From the NCBI RefSeq assembly GCF_036108815.1, contig NZ_CP107985.1, positions 5,828,001-5,892,000 on the forward strand: 64,000 nt of DNA. The letters run 5' to 3'. Both the position numbers and the translations under genes were made by a program. The DNA comes from Streptomyces sp. NBC_00353. Lineage in GTDB: Bacteria > Actinomycetota > Actinomycetes > Streptomycetales > Streptomycetaceae. Within the stretch, counting starts at the first letter, position 1. Each line of letters begins with the position of its first letter. Of this stretch, positions 41,167 through 49,937 are shown piece by piece. The notes below the pieces were generated by a model. It worked only from the letters and a program-made list of their open reading frames with translations, did no database searches and had not been told where the DNA came from.

Positions 41167-41214
41167 GTGAGCTTTCCCTATGACGCCCCAGTTTTGCAGA
41201 CGCGGGAGGGCTGA
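41167..41214 (+). other. Duplicated 5' end of hemL (15-codon upstream ORF)
   Basis: GTG AGC TTT CCC TAT begins an open frame MSFPYDAPVLQTREG. Its second half, TATGACGCCCCAGTTTTGCA, matches TACGAAGCCCCAGTTTCGCA of the real hemL start (41325-41344) apart from three bases, and the peptide resembles HemL N-termini such as MSFPYEAPVSQTLF known from S. coelicolor. It is a partial duplication, possibly translated as an uORF. The surrounding 40877-41312 gap (436 bases) contains no other gene; GGTGT-GAA-ACACC at 41115-41127 is a minor repeat. Confidence 0.7.
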
Positions 41215-41312
41215 CGCCTTTCGTCATACGAGGAGATCACGCTTCCTGCTCACTGGCGGCCGGATTTCCGGCCCGGCCCCCCCGACCCCCCGAATCGCAG
41301 ATCAGGACCAAA

Positions 41313-42620
41313 GTGCCGTATTCATACGAAGCCCCAGTTTCGCAGACGCTTTTCGACCGCGCGTCCCTCGTGACGCCCGGCGGCGTGAACTCTCCCGTAC
41401 GCGCCTTCCGGGCCGTGGGTGGTACGCCCCGCTTCATGGTGTCCGGTACCGGTCCGTACCTCACCGACGCCGACGGTCGTGAGTATGTCGACCTCGTGTG
41501 CTCGTGGGGGCCGATGATCCTCGGCCATTCCCACCCCGAGGTCATCGCCGCAGTCCAGGAGGCTGTCGCCCGCGGCACCTCGTTCGGTACGCCCGGTGAG
41601 GGCGAGGTCGCGCTCGCCGAGGAGATCGTGGCCCGGATCGAGCCGGTGGAGCAGGTGCGGCTGGTGTCGTCCGGCACCGAGGCGACCATGTCCGCGATCC
41701 GGCTGGCGCGCGGGTTCACCGGCCGCGCGAAGGTCGTGAAGTTCGCCGGCTGCTACCACGGGCACGTCGATGCGCTGCTCGCCGCCGCCGGGTCCGGGGT
41801 CGCGACCTTCGGTCTTCCGGACACCCCCGGGGTCACGGGCGCGCAGGCCGGCGACACGATCGTGCTGCCGTACAACGACCTGGAGGCCGTGCGGACCGCG
41901 TTCGCCGCGCACCCCGGCGAGATCGCCTGCGTGATCACCGAGGCGTCGCCGGGCAACATGGGCGTCGTGCCGCCGCTGGACGGCTTCAACGCCGGGCTCA
42001 AGGAGATCTGCGCCGCCAACGGTGCGCTGTACATCTCCGACGAGGTCATGACCGGATTCCGTACCTCGAAGGCCGGCTGGTTCGGCGTCGACGGGGTGCG
42101 GCCCGACCTGATGACCTTCGGCAAGGTCATGGGCGGCGGCTTCCCGGCCGCGGCCTTCGGCGGGCGCGCCGATGTGATGGCGCACCTCGCCCCGGTCGGC
42201 CCCGTCTACCAGGCGGGCACCCTCTCCGGTAACCCGGTCGCCACCGCCGCCGGGCTCGCCCAGCTGCGGCTGCTCGACGATGCTGCGTACGCGAAGGTCG
42301 ACGCGGTCTCCGCGGAGATCCAGGCCTTGGTGAGCGAGGCGTTCACCAAGGAGGGCGTCGCGCACACGGTGTCCGCGGCCAGCAACATGTTCTCCGTGTT
42401 CTTCACGGACCAGCCGGTGCGGAACTACGAGGACGCCAAGAAGCAGGAAGCCTTCCGCTTCACCGCCTTCTTCCACTCGATGCTGGCGCAGGGCGTCTAT
42501 CTGCCGCCGTCCGCGTTCGAGTCCTGGTTCGTCTCCACCACCCACGACACACAGGCCGTCGAGCGGATCGCCGCCGCGCTGCCCGCCGCCGCCCGCGCCG
42601 CATCGGAGGCCACCGCATGA
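41313..42620 (+). CDS. hemL: Glutamate-1-semialdehyde 2,1-aminomutase
   Basis: A 435-residue class III aminotransferase that makes 5-aminolevulinate from the HemA product. Landmarks are VTPGGVNSPVRAFRAVGGTP (19-38), SSGTEATMSAIRLARG, the PLP aspartate in ISDEVMTGFR and PLP lysine in MTFGKVMGGGFP. AGGA precedes the GTG at 41313 by 5 bases. The phosphatase gene follows with an ATGA overlap. A duplicated 5' segment lies about 140 bases upstream, so the present start region may be rearranged relative to relatives. Confidence 0.95.
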   Translation: MPYSYEAPVSQTLFDRASLVTPGGVNSPVRAFRAVGGTPRFMVSGTGPYLTDADGREYVDLVCSWGPMILGHSHPEVIAAVQEAVARGTSFGTPGEGEVALAEEIVARIEPVEQVRLVSSGTEATMSAIRLARGFTGRAKVVKFAGCYHGHVDALLAAAGSGVATFGLPDTPGVTGAQAGDTIVLPYNDLEAVRTAFAAHPGEIACVITEASPGNMGVVPPLDGFNAGLKEICAANGALYISDEVMTGFRTSKAGWFGVDGVRPDLMTFGKVMGGGFPAAAFGGRADVMAHLAPVGPVYQAGTLSGNPVATAAGLAQLRLLDDAAYAKVDAVSAEIQALVSEAFTKEGVAHTVSAASNMFSVFFTDQPVRNYEDAKKQEAFRFTAFFHSMLAQGVYLPPSAFESWFVSTTHDTQAVERIAAALPAAARAASEATA

Positions 42621-43303
42621 GCCCGGCCGACAAGGACATCACCGTCGTCCACCTGATGCGTCACGGGGAGGTGCACAACCCCGAGGGTGTGCTCTACGGG
42701 CGCCGCCCCGGCTACCACCTCTCCGAGCTCGGCCGGCAGATGGCCGACCGGGTGGCCGAGCACCTGGAGCAGCGCGACATCACCCATGTCGTCGCCTCCC
42801 CGCTGGAGCGCGCCCAGGAGACGGCGACACCGATCGCCAAGACGCACGGCGTCGACCTGGCCACGGACGAGCGGCTGATCGAGGCGGCCAACGTCTTCGA
42901 GGGCAAGACCTTCGGGGTCGGCGACGGCGCGCTGCGCAAGCCGGACAACTGGAAGCACCTCACCAACCCGTTCCGCCCGTCCTGGGGCGAGCCGTACATC
43001 GAGCAGGTCGTACGGATGATGGGCGCCCTCGACGCCGCGCGCGACGCGGCCCGCGGGCACGAGGCGGTCTGCGTCAGCCATCAGCTGCCGATCTGGATCG
43101 TCCGGAGCTTCGTCGAGCGGCGGCGGCTCTGGCACGACCCGCGCAAGCGGCAGTGCACGCTCGCCTCGCTGACCACCTTCACGTACCAGGGCGACAAGAT
43201 CGTCTCCGTCGGCTACACCGAGCCGGCCCGCGATCTGGTGCCTGCGCATCTGCTGGCAGGTGCCAAGCCGGTGAAGGGGAAGTCCAAGGCGTTCGGAGCC
43301 TAG
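42617..43303 (+). CDS. Histidine phosphatase superfamily protein (phosphoglycerate mutase-like)
   Basis: A 228-residue cytosolic enzyme with the catalytic RHGE motif in VVHLMRHGEVHNPEGVLYG (10-28), ASPLERAQETA, and the second catalytic histidine in AVCVSHQLPIW. Members dephosphorylate small metabolites or proteins; the specific substrate is unknown. It is translationally coupled to hemL (ATGA) and followed by a terminator, so hemL and this gene form a two-gene operon. Confidence 0.93.
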   Translation: MSPADKDITVVHLMRHGEVHNPEGVLYGRRPGYHLSELGRQMADRVAEHLEQRDITHVVASPLERAQETATPIAKTHGVDLATDERLIEAANVFEGKTFGVGDGALRKPDNWKHLTNPFRPSWGEPYIEQVVRMMGALDAARDAARGHEAVCVSHQLPIWIVRSFVERRRLWHDPRKRQCTLASLTTFTYQGDKIVSVGYTEPARDLVPAHLLAGAKPVKGKSKAFGA

Positions 43304-43324
43304 ATCCTTCTCTCTGCCAACTCT

Positions 43325-43357
43325 GCGGGCCCCGCCGATCGTTCGGCCGGGGCCCGC
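43325..43357. terminator. Terminator after the hemL operon
   Basis: GCGGGCCCCG-CCGA pairs with TCGGCCGGGGCCCGC with one bulged base and a TCGT loop, 21 bases after the phosphatase stop. Confidence 0.82.
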
Positions 43358-43494
43358 GCCGCGTCCGGCCGGCGTCGGGTCGGTTCGCGCCAGGAGCCAT
43401 GTGCCGATCGGCGGAACCGCCGTGCTGTTTCACCCATCTAAGCCTTTGCCAGTTTGTATGGAGTTGGGCCAAAACGACCGCAGATGGGGACGCC

Positions 43495-44745
43495 ATGCGC
43501 GATATCAGCCGAAGGAGTCTGCTCGCAGCCGGACTGGGAGCAGCGGCTGCCATCGGGATGGCGGGCTGCGGTTCCCCGGACTCCGCCGTGAGGGGCGGGT
43601 CGGGCTCCGGCCCCGGGGAACGGGCGGGCGGCAAGGCCGAGGGAAGCGGTGCCGGGGACGACGACGTACGGGAGATCGGGGACGGTTCCACCGCTGACAC
43701 CGGAGAGCAGCCGAACCAGCCTTCCGCGCCGGTCCCGCTGGAACCCGGGCAGACCCCGCCGCAGTTCGTGATCTTTTCCTGGGACGGGGCGGGCGAGGTC
43801 GGCACCGGGCTCTTCGCGCGTTTTCTCGAACTCGCCAAGGACCACGACGCGTCGATGACCTTCTTCCTCTCCGGGCTCTATCTGCTGCCCGAGTCGAAGA
43901 GATCCCTGTACCGACCGCCGAACAACGCCATCGGCGCCTCCGACATCGGGTATCTCACCGATGACCACATCAAGGCGACGCTGGACCAGGTTCGCCGGGC
44001 CTGGCTCGACGGTCATGAGATAGGCACGCACTTCAACGGGCATTTCTGTGCCGGCTCCGGATCGGTCGCCCACTGGACGCCCGGCCAGTGGGAGAACGAA
44101 GTCGATCAGGCGGTCTCCTTCGTCACCGAATGGCGCACCAATACCGGTTGGACCGATCTCGACCCGCTGCCTTTCGACTACCGCAAGGAACTCATAGGCG
44201 CGCGCACGCCCTGTCTGCTCGGCCAGGACAATCTGCTGCCCACTGCGCGCAAACTGGGTTGGCGCTACGACGCGAGTTCGCCCGGCGGCACCCAGATCTG
44301 GCCGGAGAAGCGCCAGGGGCTGTGGGATCTTCCGCTCCAGGGCATACCGTTCCCCGGGCACTCGTTCGAAGTGCTGTCGATGGACTACAACATCCTTGCC
44401 AACCAGTCGAAGAACTCCACCCAGGGAATACCGTCGCGCTTTCCGGCCTGGCGTGAGCAGGCCATACAGTCGTACCTCGCCGGTTTCGAGCGGGCGTACA
44501 AGACGAATCGTGCGCCCTTCTACATCGGCAACCACTTCGAGGTGTGGAACGGCGGCATCTATATGGACGCGGTCGAGGAGACCATCAAAAGGATCGCGGG
44601 GAAGCCGGATGTGCGGCTCGTCTCGTTCCGGCAGTTCGTCGACTGGCTCGATGTCCAGGACCCGGCCGTGCTTGCGAAGCTCCGTACCCTCGAGGTCGGC
44701 GAGTCGCCCGGCGGTGGCTGGAACACCTTCTTTAAACAGGCCTGA
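43495..44745 (+). CDS. Tat-exported lipoprotein with NodB-like polysaccharide deacetylase domain
   Basis: A 416-residue lipoprotein: Tat/lipoprotein signal MRDISRRSLLAAGLGAAAAI with Cys25 in GMAGC, a Gly/Ser-rich linker (about 28-80), then a deacetylase-like domain. The putative metal Asp is in VIFSWDGAGEVG, the paired histidines in HEIGTHFNGHF and the GARTP motif follows, all consistent with NodB fold enzymes acting on cell-wall or exopolysaccharide. The ATG at 43495 has GGGGA upstream; earlier frame belongs to the previous gene. It may be co-transcribed with the cytochrome c genes, though function there is unclear. Confidence 0.86.
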   Translation: MRDISRRSLLAAGLGAAAAIGMAGCGSPDSAVRGGSGSGPGERAGGKAEGSGAGDDDVREIGDGSTADTGEQPNQPSAPVPLEPGQTPPQFVIFSWDGAGEVGTGLFARFLELAKDHDASMTFFLSGLYLLPESKRSLYRPPNNAIGASDIGYLTDDHIKATLDQVRRAWLDGHEIGTHFNGHFCAGSGSVAHWTPGQWENEVDQAVSFVTEWRTNTGWTDLDPLPFDYRKELIGARTPCLLGQDNLLPTARKLGWRYDASSPGGTQIWPEKRQGLWDLPLQGIPFPGHSFEVLSMDYNILANQSKNSTQGIPSRFPAWREQAIQSYLAGFERAYKTNRAPFYIGNHFEVWNGGIYMDAVEETIKRIAGKPDVRLVSFRQFVDWLDVQDPAVLAKLRTLEVGESPGGGWNTFFKQA

Positions 44746-44812
44746 CAACGGTCTTTACGGGCACCGAGGGGGGTGCGCAAGATCCCCGAAACCGCCATGC
44801 GAAACTTTTCAC

Positions 44813-45424
44813 ATGAGCTTTGGCCGCGCACCCCGACGCCGCTTCACCCTGCTCGCCGCCCCCGCCGCGGCCGCCGCACTGGCGTTGCCCCTGACCGCCT
44901 GCGGTGGTGACGGCAACAAGGCCGGCGGTGGCGGCAACTCCCACTTCGTCACCGGCAGTGGCGGGATCTCCACCGTGGCCAAGGCGGACCGCCAGGACGC
45001 GCCGAAGCTCGACGGGGCGACGCTGGACGGCAAGCCCCTCGACGTCGCCGACTACAAGGGCAAGGTCGTCGTGCTGAACGTATGGGGCTCGTGGTGCGGC
45101 CCCTGCCGGCTGGAGGCCAAGCACTTCGCGAAGGTGTCGAAGGAGACCGCGAGCCAGGGTGTCCAGTTCATCGGGATCAACACCCGGGACGCCGAGAAGG
45201 GCCCGGCGGTGAACTTCGAGAAGGACAACAGCATCACCTACCCGAGCTTCTTCGACCCGATCGGCAAGCTCATCCTGCGCTTCCCCAAGGGCACGCTGAA
45301 CCCGCAGGCCATTCCGTCGACCGTGGTCATCGACCGGGACGGGAAGATCGCGGCCCGCACCCTCGTCGCCCTCGACGACGTCAAGCTCCACAAGATGATC
45401 GACCCGCTGATCGCGGAGAAGTGA
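44813..45424 (+). CDS. TlpA/ResA-like thiol-disulfide oxidoreductase lipoprotein
   Basis: A 203-residue extracytoplasmic thioredoxin-like lipoprotein: signal with arginines and Cys30 in PLTAC, then a TlpA fold with WGSWCGPCRLEAK (redox CxxC) and the cis-proline in QAIPSTVVIDRDG. In system II cytochrome c maturation it keeps apocytochrome CxxCH cysteines reduced, receiving electrons from CcdA. It begins the run of ResA-like, CcdA, ResB and CcsB genes with only 4 bases before ccdA. Confidence 0.92.
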   Translation: MSFGRAPRRRFTLLAAPAAAAALALPLTACGGDGNKAGGGGNSHFVTGSGGISTVAKADRQDAPKLDGATLDGKPLDVADYKGKVVVLNVWGSWCGPCRLEAKHFAKVSKETASQGVQFIGINTRDAEKGPAVNFEKDNSITYPSFFDPIGKLILRFPKGTLNPQAIPSTVVIDRDGKIAARTLVALDDVKLHKMIDPLIAEK

Positions 45425-45428
45425 TCAC

Positions 45429-46193
45429 GTGCTCACGCTCGCCGCGACCACGGGCATGAACACGACCGTGTTCAACGGGGCCCTTCTGGTGGCCCTGCCC
45501 ATCGCCGTACTCGGCGGACTGGTCTCGTTCTTCTCGCCGTGCGTGCTGCCGCTGGTGCCCGGCTACCTCTCGTACGTCACCGGGGTCAGCGGGACCGATC
45601 TGGCCCAGGCCAGACGGGGGCGCATGGTCGTCGGCGCCTCGCTCTTCGTACTCGGCTTCTCCGCCGTGTTCGTCTCCGGTGGCGCGCTCTTCGGCTATTT
45701 CGGGCAGCGGCTGCAGGATCACAGCGAGGTCATCTCCAAGATTCTCGGCGTCCTGATGATCCTGATGGGCGTCTTCTTCATGGGGCTCATGCCCTGGATG
45801 ACCCAGCGTGAATTCCGCATCCACAAGCGGCCGGTGTCCGGCCTCGCCGGAGCGCCGCTGCTCGGGGTGCTGTTCGGGGTCGGCTGGACGCCGTGCCTCG
45901 GCCCGACGCTCACTTCTGTGCAGACGCTCGCCCTCGAACAGGGAACCGCCGGGCGCGGGGCCGTACTGACCCTGGCGTACTGTCTCGGACTCGGCCTGCC
46001 GTTCGTGCTGGCCGCAGTCGCCTTCCGCAAGGCGCTCGGTGCCTTCGGATGGGTCAAGCGCCACTACGTATGGGTCATGCGGATCGGCGGCGCAATGATG
46101 ATCGTGACCGGACTGCTCCTGCTGACCGGTGTGTGGAGCAGCATGATGCAGGAACTGCAGGGCTGGTCCAACGGCTTCACGGTGGGGATCTGA
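45429..46193 (+). CDS. ccdA: Cytochrome c biogenesis protein CcdA
   Basis: A 254-residue six-span membrane protein of the CcdA/DsbD-beta family. The two redox cysteines are in FFSPCVLPLVPGYLSYVTG (first span) and VGWTPCLGPTL (fourth span). It passes electrons from cytosolic thioredoxin to the ResA-like lipoprotein upstream. GTG start 4 bases after that gene's stop; resB follows 5 bases later, so these are translationally linked. Confidence 0.95.
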   Translation: MLTLAATTGMNTTVFNGALLVALPIAVLGGLVSFFSPCVLPLVPGYLSYVTGVSGTDLAQARRGRMVVGASLFVLGFSAVFVSGGALFGYFGQRLQDHSEVISKILGVLMILMGVFFMGLMPWMTQREFRIHKRPVSGLAGAPLLGVLFGVGWTPCLGPTLTSVQTLALEQGTAGRGAVLTLAYCLGLGLPFVLAAVAFRKALGAFGWVKRHYVWVMRIGGAMMIVTGLLLLTGVWSSMMQELQGWSNGFTVGI

Positions 46194-46198
46194 GTTCC

Positions 46199-47944
46199 AT
46201 GAGCAACACCAAGACCGACGCGGCCGAAGAGCGCGCGAACGAGCGCGAGCGCGAGAGCCGACAGGAGCGGGAGAACGCGGCCGAGCTCGGCGCGGCCGGC
46301 TCGCAGCTCTCCACGGCACCGCGCGAAGAAGCCCTGGCCGCACTGCCCGCCATGGGCGTCATCGGCTGGGCGCGCTGGTTCTGGCGCCAGCTCACCTCGA
46401 TGCGGGTCGCGCTGATCCTGCTCTTCCTGCTCTCGCTCGGGGCCATCCCCGGCTCGCTGATCCCGCAGAACAGCGTGGACGAGCTGAAGGTGCAGACCTT
46501 CAAGGAAGCCCACACCACCGTCACGCCGATCTACGAGAAGCTCCAGTTCTTCGACGTCTACAGCTCGGTGTGGTTCTCCGCGATCTACATCCTGCTGTTC
46601 GTCTCCCTCATCGGCTGCATCGTGCCGCGCACCGGCCAGTTCATCGGCCAGCTGCGCAGCCGGCCGCCGGGCGCCCCCAAGAGGCTGACCCGGCTGCCCG
46701 CGTACACGACGTGGCGCACCGACGCCGAGCCCGAGCAGGTCCGCGAGGCCGCGCTCGCGATCATGCGCAAGCGGCGCTTCCGGGCGCACGCGGACGGCGA
46801 TGCGGTCGCCGCCGAGAAGGGCTACCTGCGCGAGGCCGGGAACCTGATGTTCCATGTCTCGCTGATCGTCATGCTGGTGGCCTTCGCCACCGGGCAGCTC
46901 TTCAAGTCCGAGGGCGGAAAGCTGATCGTCGACGGCGACGGCTTCTCCAACACGCTGACCCAGTACGACGACTTCAAGTCCGGATCGCTGTACGACACGG
47001 ACTCGCTCGCCCCGTTCAGCTTCACCCTCGACAAGTTCGTCGGCACGTACGAGCGCAACGGTCCGCAGATCGGCACCCCACGCAAGTACGAGGCCCACGT
47101 CACGTACTCCGAGGGCGCGTACGGCAAGCCGAAGAAGGCCGTCATCAAGGTCAACGAGCCGCTGGTGGTCGACGGCTCCAAGGTCTATCTGATCGGGCAC
47201 GGCTACGCCCCGGTCGTCTCCGTCAAGGACGGCAAGGGCAAGGAGGTCTACAAGGCCGCCGTTCCGCTGCTGCCGATCGACAGCAATGTCACCTCGACCG
47301 GTGCGATCAAGGTGATGGACGGCTACCGCGACAAGAACGGCAAGAAGGACCAGCTGGGCTTCCAGGCGTTCTTCGTGCCGACGTTCGCGGGCAACGGCAA
47401 GGGGACGATGTTCTCCCAGTTCCCGGCCGCGGACTTCCCGGTACTGGCCCTCAACGGGTACCACGGCAGCCTCGGTGTCGACTCCGGTCTGCCGCAGAAC
47501 GTGTACCAGCTGAACACCTCGAAGATGGAGGCGTTCAAGGACAGCAAGGGCGACAAGCTGAAGCAGCGGCTGCTGCCCGGCGAGACGATGAAGCTGCCGG
47601 ACGGCGCCGGATCGATCACCTTCGAGGGCATCGAGCAGTGGGCCAGCTTCCAGATCTCGCAGCAGCCCGCCAGCGGCTGGGCGCTCACCGGAGCCATCGG
47701 GGCCATCGCCGGTCTGGCCGGGTCGCTGTTCATCCAGCGGCGCCGGGTCTGGGTCCGGGCCGTACGCGGAGCGGACGGCGTCACCGTCGTCGAGATGGCG
47801 GGCCTGGGCCGCAGCGAGTCCGCGAAGCTTCCCGAGGAACTGGCCGATCTCGCGGTCACACTCCATGACATGGCGCCCACCGCGCCCGACGACGCATCCG
47901 CCGAAGCACTTTCCGAAGAACCTGCCGAAGGGGCTGAGAAGTGA
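46199..47944 (+). CDS. resB: Cytochrome c biogenesis protein ResB
   Basis: A 581-residue system II protein with an N-terminal Glu/Arg-rich cytosolic stretch (about 1-55), early membrane spans (MRVALILLFLLSLGAIPGSLI; SVWFSAIYILLFVSLIGCIV), a third at LIVMLVAFATGQLF, a large external domain and a final span (ALTGAIGAIAGLAGSLFIQRRR). Typical ResB motifs GSLIPQ and REAGNLMFHVSLI are present. Together with CcsB it exports heme and attaches it to apocytochromes. GTGA-type overlap with ccsB. Confidence 0.94.
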   Translation: MSNTKTDAAEERANERERESRQERENAAELGAAGSQLSTAPREEALAALPAMGVIGWARWFWRQLTSMRVALILLFLLSLGAIPGSLIPQNSVDELKVQTFKEAHTTVTPIYEKLQFFDVYSSVWFSAIYILLFVSLIGCIVPRTGQFIGQLRSRPPGAPKRLTRLPAYTTWRTDAEPEQVREAALAIMRKRRFRAHADGDAVAAEKGYLREAGNLMFHVSLIVMLVAFATGQLFKSEGGKLIVDGDGFSNTLTQYDDFKSGSLYDTDSLAPFSFTLDKFVGTYERNGPQIGTPRKYEAHVTYSEGAYGKPKKAVIKVNEPLVVDGSKVYLIGHGYAPVVSVKDGKGKEVYKAAVPLLPIDSNVTSTGAIKVMDGYRDKNGKKDQLGFQAFFVPTFAGNGKGTMFSQFPAADFPVLALNGYHGSLGVDSGLPQNVYQLNTSKMEAFKDSKGDKLKQRLLPGETMKLPDGAGSITFEGIEQWASFQISQQPASGWALTGAIGAIAGLAGSLFIQRRRVWVRAVRGADGVTVVEMAGLGRSESAKLPEELADLAVTLHDMAPTAPDDASAEALSEEPAEGAEK

Positions 47945-49032
47945 ATCTCGCCGCCGCAACCAACGAGAATCTGGCGCACACCAGCAATGTGCTGATCTAT
48001 TCGTCGATGGCCGTCTACACCATCGCCTTCTTCGCGCACATCGCGGAGTGGGTGTTCGGCAGCCGCAGCAAGGTCGGCCGCACCGCCGCCGCGCTGACCG
48101 GGGCCGGAGCCGCCGGCGCCTCCTCGGCGAAGATCCAGGTCCAGGTCGCGCAGAAGGGCGGCGCCACCGCCGTACTGGACCGTCCGAAGATCATTACGCG
48201 TTCCGCCGCCGGTTCGCGTGACGTCCCGGACGGGCCCGGCGCAGCCGGTGGCACGTTCAAGGGCGATCTGTGGGGGCGGATCGCGGTCTCCATGACCGTG
48301 CTCGCCTTCCTCGTCCAGGCCGCCGGGGTCGTCGCCCGCGCGCTGTCCGTGCAGCGTGCCCCCTGGGGCAACATGTACGAGTTCTCGATCACCTTCTCCA
48401 CGGTGGCCGTCGCCGCGTACCTGATCCTCCTCGGGCTGAAGAAGAACGTCCGCTGGATGGGCCTGCTGCTGGTCACGACCGTCCTGCTGGACCTCGGCAT
48501 CGCGACCACCGTGCTCTACACCTCCAGCGACCAGCTGGTGCCCGCACTGCACTCGTACTGGCTGTGGATCCACGTCTCCACCGCCATCATCTGCGGTGCC
48601 GTCTTCTACATCGGTGCGGTCGGCACACTGCTGTACCTGTTCCGCGACAGCTACGAGAGCAAGCTCGCGAACGGCGTCGAGCCCGGCTCGTTCGCCCAGT
48701 CCGTGCTGTCCCGGCTGCCCGCCGCGGCGACCCTCGACAAGTTCTCGTACCGTGTCAACGCCGCCGTCTTCCCGCTGTGGACGTTCACGATCATCGCGGG
48801 TGCGATCTGGGCCGGCGACGCCTGGGGCCGCTACTGGGGCTGGGACCCCAAGGAGGTCTGGTCCTTCATCACCTGGGTCGCGTACGCCTGCTACCTGCAC
48901 GCCCGCGCCACCGCAGGCTGGAAGGGCCGCAAGGCCGCCTACCTGGCGCTGATCGCCTTCGGCTGCTGGCTCTTCAACTACTACGGCGTGAACATCTTCG
49001 TCACCGGCAAGCACTCCTACGCCGGCGTCTGA
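47941..49032 (+). CDS. ccsB: c-type cytochrome biogenesis protein CcsB (ResC)
   Basis: A 363-residue membrane protein with about eight spans and the diagnostic WWD heme-handling segment WGRYWGWDPKEVWSFITWV near residue 300, plus conserved external histidines in ALHSYWLWIHVST and YACYLHARAT. With ResB it forms the heme export and ligation complex of system II. The GTG at 47941 overlaps the resB stop. It is the last gene of this maturation operon. Confidence 0.95.
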   Translation: MNLAAATNENLAHTSNVLIYSSMAVYTIAFFAHIAEWVFGSRSKVGRTAAALTGAGAAGASSAKIQVQVAQKGGATAVLDRPKIITRSAAGSRDVPDGPGAAGGTFKGDLWGRIAVSMTVLAFLVQAAGVVARALSVQRAPWGNMYEFSITFSTVAVAAYLILLGLKKNVRWMGLLLVTTVLLDLGIATTVLYTSSDQLVPALHSYWLWIHVSTAIICGAVFYIGAVGTLLYLFRDSYESKLANGVEPGSFAQSVLSRLPAAATLDKFSYRVNAAVFPLWTFTIIAGAIWAGDAWGRYWGWDPKEVWSFITWVAYACYLHARATAGWKGRKAAYLALIAFGCWLFNYYGVNIFVTGKHSYAGV

Positions 49033-49090
49033 GCCTCCCGCCCTCATCCGTACGGGTGCGGAACCCGCCCCATCGGGCCACGCTGGAATC

Positions 49091-49630
49091 ATGAGCGACA
49101 CGCACACAGTGGTCGAACGTGGTGCCGCAGAGACCGACGGCGACCGCCACATCCTGCGGTTCACGCTCCGGCTGCCCCACTCCGTGTCACGGGTGTGGGC
49201 AGCCGTTGCCAGTTCCGACGGGCTGCGGGACTGGCTCGCCGCCGCCGAACCGTTCGAACCGCGCATCGGCGGTGCGATCACGCTGCGCTGGCTCAACACG
49301 GACCGGGACGGGAACGCCACGGTCGCCTCCGGCACCGTCACCGCCTGGGACATCGAGCGGGTCGCCGAATACACCCTCGAAGGGGTGCACGGCCGGATCC
49401 GCTTCCACTTGGAGCCGCCGCGCGGCGACCATGTGGTGCTGCGCTTCACCAATGAGTTCCGCGGCGACGACGGGCTGCGACTGGACTGCCTGGCGGGCTG
49501 GCACAAGCACTTCGAGTACCTGGTGGAGGCGCTGGACGGGCGTCCCGCCGACTGGTCCGCGTGGACGCTCACGCGATGGCAGGAGCTGCGGGACGGCTAC
49601 GCGGCGGACGGCGGCCGGGGCGGGGACTGA
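49091..49630 (+). CDS. SRPBCC family protein (AHSA1-like)
   Basis: A 179-residue START-like protein: LRFTLRLPHSVSRVWAAVASSDGLRDWLAAAEPFEPRIGGAI and HVVLRFTNEF...LAGWHKHFEYLVEALDG are typical of the AHSA1/activator-of-Hsp90-like SRPBCC fold with a hydrophobic cavity. The ligand is unknown. It follows ccsB by 58 bases but is probably a separate unit. Confidence 0.88.
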   Translation: MSDTHTVVERGAAETDGDRHILRFTLRLPHSVSRVWAAVASSDGLRDWLAAAEPFEPRIGGAITLRWLNTDRDGNATVASGTVTAWDIERVAEYTLEGVHGRIRFHLEPPRGDHVVLRFTNEFRGDDGLRLDCLAGWHKHFEYLVEALDGRPADWSAWTLTRWQELRDGYAADGGRGGD

Positions 49631-49652
49631 CGGTCCGGGCGGCGGTGGGCGG

Positions 49653-49937
49653 TCAGGGTGCGGCCGACGGGGGCAGGCAGTTCCGCGCCGGGGGCTTGCC
49701 CTCCGGCCAGGTGATCGCCACGAACCGCTGCGAGGCGTCCTCCCGCGCCGGCTCCACCACCGGCACCGCCTTGTTGTACGGGTTGCCGTGGTCGGGGTCC
49801 ATGCCGTGCCCGGTGACCAGCAGGAAGCCCGCCGCCCGTAGCGCCGCGTCGACAGTCGCGGCGGTCTCGCGGCGGACCTGGGTGTCGCCGGAGAGCCACG
49901 GCCGCAGATCGATGGTGGGAATCCTGGGCTCACTCAT
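49653..49937 (-). pseudogene. Truncated isopenicillin N synthase-like dioxygenase remnant
   Basis: A 94-residue open frame. Residues 1-46 (RIPTIDLRPWLSG, VDAALRAAGFLLVTGHGMDP) match the N-terminal DIOX_N domain of 2-oxoglutarate/isopenicillin N synthase-like oxygenases, which normally run to about 330 residues. The sequence then moves directly to a tail (GNPYNKAVPVVEPAREDASQRFV) without the HxD...H iron-binding core, so an internal deletion is likely. The ATG overlaps the deaminase stop by 8 bases, implying translational coupling was kept. Whether the short product is made is unknown. Confidence 0.72.
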
